From the NCBI GenBank assembly GCA_041674745.1, contig JBAYVD010000010.1:1-64000 (forward strand): 64,000 nt of DNA, given 5' to 3'. This DNA is from UBA2040 sp041674745. Its GTDB lineage: Bacteria > Bacteroidota > Bacteroidia > Flavobacteriales_D > Crocinitomicaceae. Under the pieces are notes generated by a model that ran no database searches, had not been told where the DNA came from, and saw only the letters and a program-made list of their open reading frames with translations. Both the position numbers and the translations under genes were made by a program. Numbering within the stretch: the stretch's first letter is position 1; each line of letters begins with the position of its first letter. Positions 59,710 to 64,000 of this stretch are shown here, in pieces.

Positions 59710-60375
59710 ATGCTTCGATATCTTTTTTTCGGATTATTTTGGTGGAGTTTCTCGACGTTCTCACAGGCCGTTCCTCCAGTTGTGCTATTTCAAGATATTC
59801 AAGAAATGCACGTTGATAAAAACTTTAAACTTAAATACAACCAAGCGTTGAATCAAATTCGGCGAGTTTATCCGCTTGCTTTGCAAGCAAAATCCTATTT
59901 GATTGAATTTGATAAAGATTTAGCCGAAATTGAGAAAAGAAGAAAACAAAAAAAATACGGCAAAGAGGCCCATAAAATATTGAAAGACCAGTTTCTGTAC
60001 GATATTCGTGATTTATACATAGGAGAAGGCATCATGCTTATGAAATTAGTTCACCGAGAAACAGGTAGTACGGTTTCTGACATACTTCGAAAGTACCGTG
60101 GTCAACTACACGCCAATTTATATGAAGAAATGGGCAAAATCTGGGAACAAGACCTAAACATCCAATACGACCCGTATGGGGAAGATTGGATAATCGAAGT
60201 GGTCATTCAAGACATTATTGCCAAACGAATTCCGTTTGAATGGGATGTAAAACCTTTGGACAAAGAGGCCTTCAAAAAAACACAAAAAGAATACAAAATT
60301 CGAGTGAAGGAATACAAGAAAATCAAACGAGAAACAAAAAAAGCGGCTTCAAAAGCAAAAAAAAAGGAGGAATAA
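59710..60375 (+). CDS. DUF4294 family protein
   Basis: This 221-aa exported protein has a signal peptide (about 1-19, ending FSQA) and matches DUF4294 (RRVYPLALQAKSYLIEFD, LYIGEGIMLMKLVHRETGSTV, DPYGEDWIIE). The family is of unknown function. The C-terminus (about 190-221) is very rich in Lys and Glu. It converges on yajC with a shared terminator. Confidence 0.82.
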   Translation: MLRYLFFGLFWWSFSTFSQAVPPVVLFQDIQEMHVDKNFKLKYNQALNQIRRVYPLALQAKSYLIEFDKDLAEIEKRRKQKKYGKEAHKILKDQFLYDIRDLYIGEGIMLMKLVHRETGSTVSDILRKYRGQLHANLYEEMGKIWEQDLNIQYDPYGEDWIIEVVIQDIIAKRIPFEWDVKPLDKEAFKKTQKEYKIRVKEYKKIKRETKKAASKAKKKEE

Positions 60376-60389
60376 ATTCCTCCTTTTTC
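60359..60389. terminator. Bidirectional terminator between DUF4294 and yajC
   Basis: AAAAGGAGGAA, loop TAAA, TTCCTCCTTTT; the hairpin overlaps the stop codon of the DUF4294 gene and has A and T runs on its two sides. Confidence 0.8.
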
Positions 60390-60405
60390 TATAAAATCTT
60401 ATCTT

Positions 60406-60675
60406 TTACTTTTGCATTAAACTCGTTTCTTCAAACGATTGTGCAATAGCTGATTTATCGAAACGCAATTTGCTTCCTTCTGAAGAAATCAAAACGGTAG
60501 CATCATTCATTTCTAAAATTTTACCATGAATCCCGCCAATGGTAACTACTTTGTCACCAGATTTTAAATTTTCACGGAATTTTTTCAATTCTTTTTGTTT
60601 TTTCATTTGCGGTCGAATCATAAAGAAGTAAAATACTACTAAGATCAAAACCAACATGATAATTTGCTGAGGCAT
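60406..60675 (-). CDS. yajC: Preprotein translocase subunit YajC
   Basis: This 89-aa protein has a single N-terminal membrane segment (about 3-22) and the YajC core FFMIRPQMKKQKELKKFRENLKSGDKVVTIGGIHGKI. It associates with SecDF and the holo-translocon. It follows DUF1573 by 27 bp and is the last gene of the leucine dehydrogenase-nusB operon. Confidence 0.93.
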   Translation of the reverse strand: MPQQIIMLVLILVVFYFFMIRPQMKKQKELKKFRENLKSGDKVVTIGGIHGKILEMNDATVLISSEGSKLRFDKSAIAQSFEETSLMQK

Positions 60676-60702
60676 ATTTCTATTTATTTATTTGATTTAA
60701 AA

Positions 60703-61107
60703 TTATTTCGCCATTACGATAGCTTTCACAGCAACCGTTGAAATGGATGGATCCGTATTGGCAACAATTGTAATTAACTTATTGATAGCGCCCGTTCCTG
60801 TTCGGTCTGTATCCACGTACGCACGAATTTTGAATTCCTCACCGGGCATGATTGGATCTTTTGGTTTATCGGCAACTGTGCAGGTGCATGAGCCTTTCAC
60901 TTCGGCCAAAACCAAAGGGTAGTCACCCGTATTTTTGACGTTAAATTCTGCATCAATTTTCTCTCCCTTCATTACTTTTCCAGCATCAAAAACAGGTTCG
61001 ATTTCCATGGTTGTTTTGTTTCCAACTTCCACCACATCGCTACCTCCACAAGAACCTAAAAAGAATGCGGCAACTATAAAATTTAACCAAAGAATTTTTT
61101 TCATCAT
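60703..61107 (-). CDS. DUF1573 lipoprotein
   Basis: This 134-aa protein has a lipoprotein signal with lipobox FLGSC (about residue 20) and a DUF1573 Ig-like domain (FDAGKVMKGEKIDAEFNVKNTGDYPLVL, SCTCTVADKP). The SCTC pair is conserved in the family. Function is unknown. It sits 7 bp after nusB. Confidence 0.88.
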   Translation of the reverse strand: MMKKILWLNFIVAAFFLGSCGGSDVVEVGNKTTMEIEPVFDAGKVMKGEKIDAEFNVKNTGDYPLVLAEVKGSCTCTVADKPKDPIMPGEEFKIRAYVDTDRTGTGAINKLITIVANTDPSISTVAVKAIVMAK

Positions 61108-61114
61108 TTGTTTT

Positions 61115-62059
61115 TTAATTCATTAAACCTCTTCCAACTTTGTTGATCTTTTTCTCGGCTACCAAACGATCGATTGCTTTGTCAAGAACACCGTTGATAA
61201 AGGTATTACTTTTTGGCGTACTGTAAAATTTCGAAATTTCAATGTATTCGTTCAAGGTTACTTTGGTTGGTACATTGGAAAATACTTGCAATTCAGTAAT
61301 GGCCATTTTCATGAGAATAACATCCATTTTTGCAATTCGATCCAATTCCCAGTTTTTCGTTAAATCATCAATCAAACCTTCGTTTTCTTGATTCATGTTG
61401 ATAGTTTTCCGCAACAATTCTTTCACAAAAAAGATTTCATCGTCTTTGTCTTTGTACAAAGGCAAAATGTCGTGCGATTCTTCTGTAAAGTTTTTCAAGG
61501 TTTTAAGGACCATGGAACAAACCAAATCGATATCATCGATCCAATTGATGTTGGCTTCTTCTAAATAGCCATAAAAAATTTCCGAATTAGCAATTTCATT
61601 CTTGAACAATTCCAACAAGAAGTTTTTATCATCTTCGAAGCTATTCTCTTCATTGGACATAAAAGCAAAATACGTTTCGCTTTCTTTCATCTGCGTAAAA
61701 ATCTTTCGGAACATCTCTTGGTGCTCTGCTCCTTCCCAATTTACTTTTCGCTCGTTCGCTTCACGATTGATAACGAAAGAATCCTCCAATAAGGTGATAA
61801 TCCGATTGTCTACCATTTTCCGGTTCGGATTTAAATCCTCCTCTTTTGGTCGAATTTTTTTCTTTCTTTCCTCGAATTGGTTTTCAGCGATGTTTTTCAG
61901 CTCTGAAAAAGACAACAAAAAATAAAGGTATAAATCATAAATTCTTTCCACCGACAAAAGCAGTTCCTTTTCCGTTTTCGGATAATTCTCCTCATTGGAT
62001 TGGAAATAAGCGTAGAGCGCCTGCAGAACTTTTATTCTTAAATGTCTTCTATTCAACAT
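61115..62059 (-). CDS. nusB: Transcription antitermination factor NusB, long form
   Basis: This 314-aa NusB homologue is about twice the usual 140-160 aa. The canonical domain is at the C-terminus (about 170-314; ELLRKTINMN, WELDRIAKMDVILMKMAITEL, NEYIEISKFYSTPKSNTFINGVLDK). The N-terminal half begins LNRRHLRIKVLQALYAYFQS and contains a charged extension. The long form is usual in Bacteroidota. ATG 62059 was chosen over the frame opening at 62089, which overlaps leucine dehydrogenase. It is 4 bp downstream of that gene. Confidence 0.92.
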   Translation of the reverse strand: MLNRRHLRIKVLQALYAYFQSNEENYPKTEKELLLSVERIYDLYLYFLLSFSELKNIAENQFEERKKKIRPKEEDLNPNRKMVDNRIITLLEDSFVINREANERKVNWEGAEHQEMFRKIFTQMKESETYFAFMSNEENSFEDDKNFLLELFKNEIANSEIFYGYLEEANINWIDDIDLVCSMVLKTLKNFTEESHDILPLYKDKDDEIFFVKELLRKTINMNQENEGLIDDLTKNWELDRIAKMDVILMKMAITELQVFSNVPTKVTLNEYIEISKFYSTPKSNTFINGVLDKAIDRLVAEKKINKVGRGLMN

Positions 62060-62063
62060 GGTA

Positions 62064-63161
62064 TTACATGGGTAATTTAACAGAACCAATATTGGCTATG
62101 CGTTCTTCTGCCATTTTATTGGCAATTTGGTAAGTAGGAATATTTTCTGATTTCGAACGATTGACAATGTTCAAAATAGTACTGTAAATCTCATCTGCTT
62201 GACCCATAGCCCAAGAAGAAGTTAAACCTTTCACTTCTGAATAGCAATTGATTACTCCACCTGCATTCAATGCGTAGTCTGGAGCATAAATAATGCCTTT
62301 TTCCATCAATTGAACACCATGAATATTTTCATTTTGCAATTGATTGTTGGCAGCACCAGCAATGATGGAGCATTTCAAACGACTCAAAGTATCATCATTC
62401 ACAGTTGCACCTAAAGCACAAGGTGCGTAGATGTCCATGTCGATGTCGTAAATCTCATTCAATCCAACCACTTTGGCACCGTATTCTTTTGCCACTCTGT
62501 TCAAAGTAGGCTCGTGCATATCCGTAATATAAATATCTGCGTTTTCTTTCGCTAGAAATTTAACCAAATATTCACCCACGTGACCTACGCCTTGAACTGC
62601 GATTTTCTTTCCTGCTAAACTATCGGTTCCATATTGAACTTTCGCTGCCGCTTTCATTCCCATGTAAACACCATGCGCAGTTACCGGAGATGGATCGCCA
62701 CTTTTACCTGGCAAACCTACGACGTGATTTGTTTCCATGGAAACCCAATTCATATCTGTGGTGCCAATACCTACATCTTCAGCTGTAATGTATTTACCCG
62801 CCAAACTATTCACAAATTTTCCAAATCGACGAAACAATGCTTCTGATTTCATGGTACGAGAATCACCGATGATTACGGCTTTTCCTCCTCCCAAATTCAA
62901 ACCAGAAATAGCATTTTTATACGTCATCCCTCTTGATAAGCGAAGAACGTCATTCAAGGCATCCATTTCATTTGCATAATTCCACATGCGGGTTCCACCC
63001 AATGCTGGTCCTAGAACCGTATTGTGAACTGCAATGATTGCTTTCAATCCTGTAGCATTGTCGTTACAGAACAACAATTGTTCGTGATTGAATTGGCTCA
63101 TCTGAGCAATTACTGGATTTTCTTCCAAATTGACGTCAGAAATGTTTTTAACTTCGATCAT
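62064..63161 (-). CDS. ldh: Glu/Leu/Phe/Val dehydrogenase, leucine dehydrogenase type
   Basis: This 365-aa NAD-dependent amino-acid dehydrogenase deaminates leucine and other branched-chain amino acids to keto acids. Substrate residues are in GPALGGTRMW and GLNLGGGKAVI (catalytic Lys at about 94), and the NAD site is GVGHVGEYL (about 190-200). Length and motifs fit leucine dehydrogenase better than glutamate dehydrogenase. It heads an operon with nusB, DUF1573 and yajC, and its promoter is back to back with that of the ABC exporter. Confidence 0.92.
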   Translation of the reverse strand: MIEVKNISDVNLEENPVIAQMSQFNHEQLLFCNDNATGLKAIIAVHNTVLGPALGGTRMWNYANEMDALNDVLRLSRGMTYKNAISGLNLGGGKAVIIGDSRTMKSEALFRRFGKFVNSLAGKYITAEDVGIGTTDMNWVSMETNHVVGLPGKSGDPSPVTAHGVYMGMKAAAKVQYGTDSLAGKKIAVQGVGHVGEYLVKFLAKENADIYITDMHEPTLNRVAKEYGAKVVGLNEIYDIDMDIYAPCALGATVNDDTLSRLKCSIIAGAANNQLQNENIHGVQLMEKGIIYAPDYALNAGGVINCYSEVKGLTSSWAMGQADEIYSTILNIVNRSKSENIPTYQIANKMAEERIANIGSVKLPM

Positions 63162-63203
63162 ATATTCCGATTTAATTTAACGGTTTTTATCAACATGAAT
63201 CAC

Positions 63204-63211
63204 TAATTTTG
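63204..63211 (+). promoter_or_regulatory. -7 box of the ABC exporter gene
   Basis: TAATTTTG matches TAnnTTTG, 42 bases before the ATG at 63254. Confidence 0.5.
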
Positions 63212-63232
63212 CGGGCAATTCATTTGGCGTCG

Positions 63233-63240
63233 CAAAAATA
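63233..63240 (-). promoter_or_regulatory. -7 box of the leucine dehydrogenase operon
   Basis: TATTTTTG on the minus strand matches TAnnTTTG, 71 bases before the ATG at 63161. It lies beyond the plus-strand -7 box of the exporter, so the two promoters face away across each other. Confidence 0.5.
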
Positions 63241-63253
63241 GGAAATTAATCGC

Positions 63254-64000
63254 ATGAAGTCACTCAGCTATCTCAACAAATATTTCATCAAATACAAATG
63301 GAGAATGCTCTTGGGCGTGTTGTTCATTATTTTCTCCAACTATTTTGGCGTTAAAATGCCTCTATTTGTGCAATCTACCGTGGATAAGTTAATGGGAGCG
63401 GAGAAAATCGGATCTTTCAACGATGCCATTGTCCTTTCCTTGAAAATTGGTGGGATCTACATGTTACTTTCCTTGGGAAAAGGATTTTTTCTTTTTTTAA
63501 CCCGACAAACAATCATTATTACCAGTCGTTTTATTGAATATGATCTAAAAAACGAAGTTTATCAGCAGTACCAAAAACTGAACTATAGCTTTTACAAGAA
63601 AAACAATACGGGAGATTTGATGAACCGAATTTCCGAGGATGTCACGCAGGTTCGTCAATACCTAGGGCCTGGCGTTATGTACACCATCAATCTTGTTGTG
63701 CTGTTCACGATGGTGATTCGAGAAATGATTGCCATAGATCTTCAACTAACGCTCTTCGTTCTTTTCCCTTTGCCTTTGATGTCTTTTTTGATTTACAAAG
63801 TTTCGAGCAAGATGAATCAATTGAGTGGTGAAGTTCAAAAACAGCAATCCTTCATTTCTACTTTGGTTCAAGAATCTTTTTCAGGCATCCGAGTGATAAA
63901 AGCTTACACCCGCGAAAAGGAAACCACACAGCGATTCAATGAAAACACCGAGGAATACAAAAAACGCCAAATGAAATTGGTTTTGGTCAATTCCTTTTTC
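63254..64000 (+). CDS. MsbA-type ABC exporter (partial, runs off the window)
   Basis: The frame opens at ATG 63254 and is still open at the right edge after 249 codons. What is visible is the transmembrane domain of a half-size ABC exporter: LNKYFIKYKWRMLLGVLFIIF, FVQSTVDKLMG, SFYKKNNTGDLMNRISEDVTQVRQYLGPG (the coupling-helix region) and GIRVIKAYTREKE. The ATP-binding domain lies outside the window. It probably flips lipids or exports small molecules; MsbA-like lipid A transport is one possibility. It is divergent from leucine dehydrogenase. Confidence 0.9.
   Translation, partial: MKSLSYLNKYFIKYKWRMLLGVLFIIFSNYFGVKMPLFVQSTVDKLMGAEKIGSFNDAIVLSLKIGGIYMLLSLGKGFFLFLTRQTIIITSRFIEYDLKNEVYQQYQKLNYSFYKKNNTGDLMNRISEDVTQVRQYLGPGVMYTINLVVLFTMVIREMIAIDLQLTLFVLFPLPLMSFLIYKVSSKMNQLSGEVQKQQSFISTLVQESFSGIRVIKAYTREKETTQRFNENTEEYKKRQMKLVLVNSFF

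Noticed and set aside
1..64000. Prophage, insertion sequence, integron or toxin-antitoxin pair
   Set aside because: No transposase, integrase, phage structural gene, att-like repeat pair or toxin-antitoxin pair was recognised in any frame.

Overview
The window looks like chromosomal DNA of a Bacteroidota bacterium, most likely Flavobacteriales and possibly near Crocinitomicaceae/Fluviicola. The genus is a guess. The evidence is an AT-rich genome, type IX secretion (T9SS) C-terminal sorting domains on five secreted proteins, almost no Shine-Dalgarno sequences, repeated TAnnTTTG promoter elements (the Bacteroidota -7 box), a short RpoD, and families largely confined to the phylum (DUF5606, DUF4294, S46 peptidase, OMP_b-brl_3 receptor). 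There is no prophage, insertion sequence, CRISPR array or plasmid gene. The interest is in gene context, regulation and small repeats.

Layout. 0-5 kb: a secreted triple-repeat T9SS protein, then a GH3 beta-glucosidase with a degenerate Nudix (NrtR/AraR-like) regulator. The repeat gene and the GH3-Nudix operon each carry the same 21-bp palindromic operator, which suggests a small self-regulated glycan-use unit without SusC/SusD. 5-14.3 kb: YqgE, then a seven-gene overlapping run: LpxL-type acyltransferase, RarA, a second LpxL-type acyltransferase, BNR/YCF48 lipoprotein, HD hydrolase, ROK sugar kinase, GH92 alpha-mannosidase. 14.4-31.7 kb: S46 dipeptidyl-peptidase, a repeat-filled gap, MarC, a LuxC-like acyl-CoA reductase divergent from a ferredoxin, a Gly-rich T9SS protein, SRP RNA, FSA-type aldolase, NTF2-like protein, two divergent subtilases, DUF5606 protein, M3 oligopeptidase and two secreted proteins. 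31.8-41 kb: tRNA-Met, an ICMT-like methyltransferase, START-like protein, LptF/G permease with two glycosyltransferases, BatA-like protein, a dihydroorotase homologue lacking the HxH metal motif, and a PmtA-like methyltransferase.

41-50.6 kb, minus strand: MarR with an outer-membrane beta-barrel receptor, then a six-gene operon reading dapF, unknown, GNAT, mltG, glycosylasparaginase, GH2 beta-mannosidase. With GH92 and the ROK kinase at 10-14 kb, the last two give much of a route for dismantling mannose-rich N-glycans, split between two housekeeping neighbourhoods. 50.8-64 kb: HtrA, rpoD, a long-form GAPDH, a convergent pair of paralogous secreted proteins with a relic of the GAPDH 3' end between them, an AlkD-like protein, a lipoprotein, DUF4294, and a leucine dehydrogenase-nusB-DUF1573-yajC operon. 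The window ends inside an MsbA-type ABC exporter.

Most genes are housekeeping or envelope genes. The strongest points for follow-up are the Nudix operator pair, the split N-glycan pathway, promoters lying directly against start codons (probable leaderless mRNAs), the degenerate dihydroorotase and the GAPDH relic. All family names rest on recognising motifs by eye; no database search was run.
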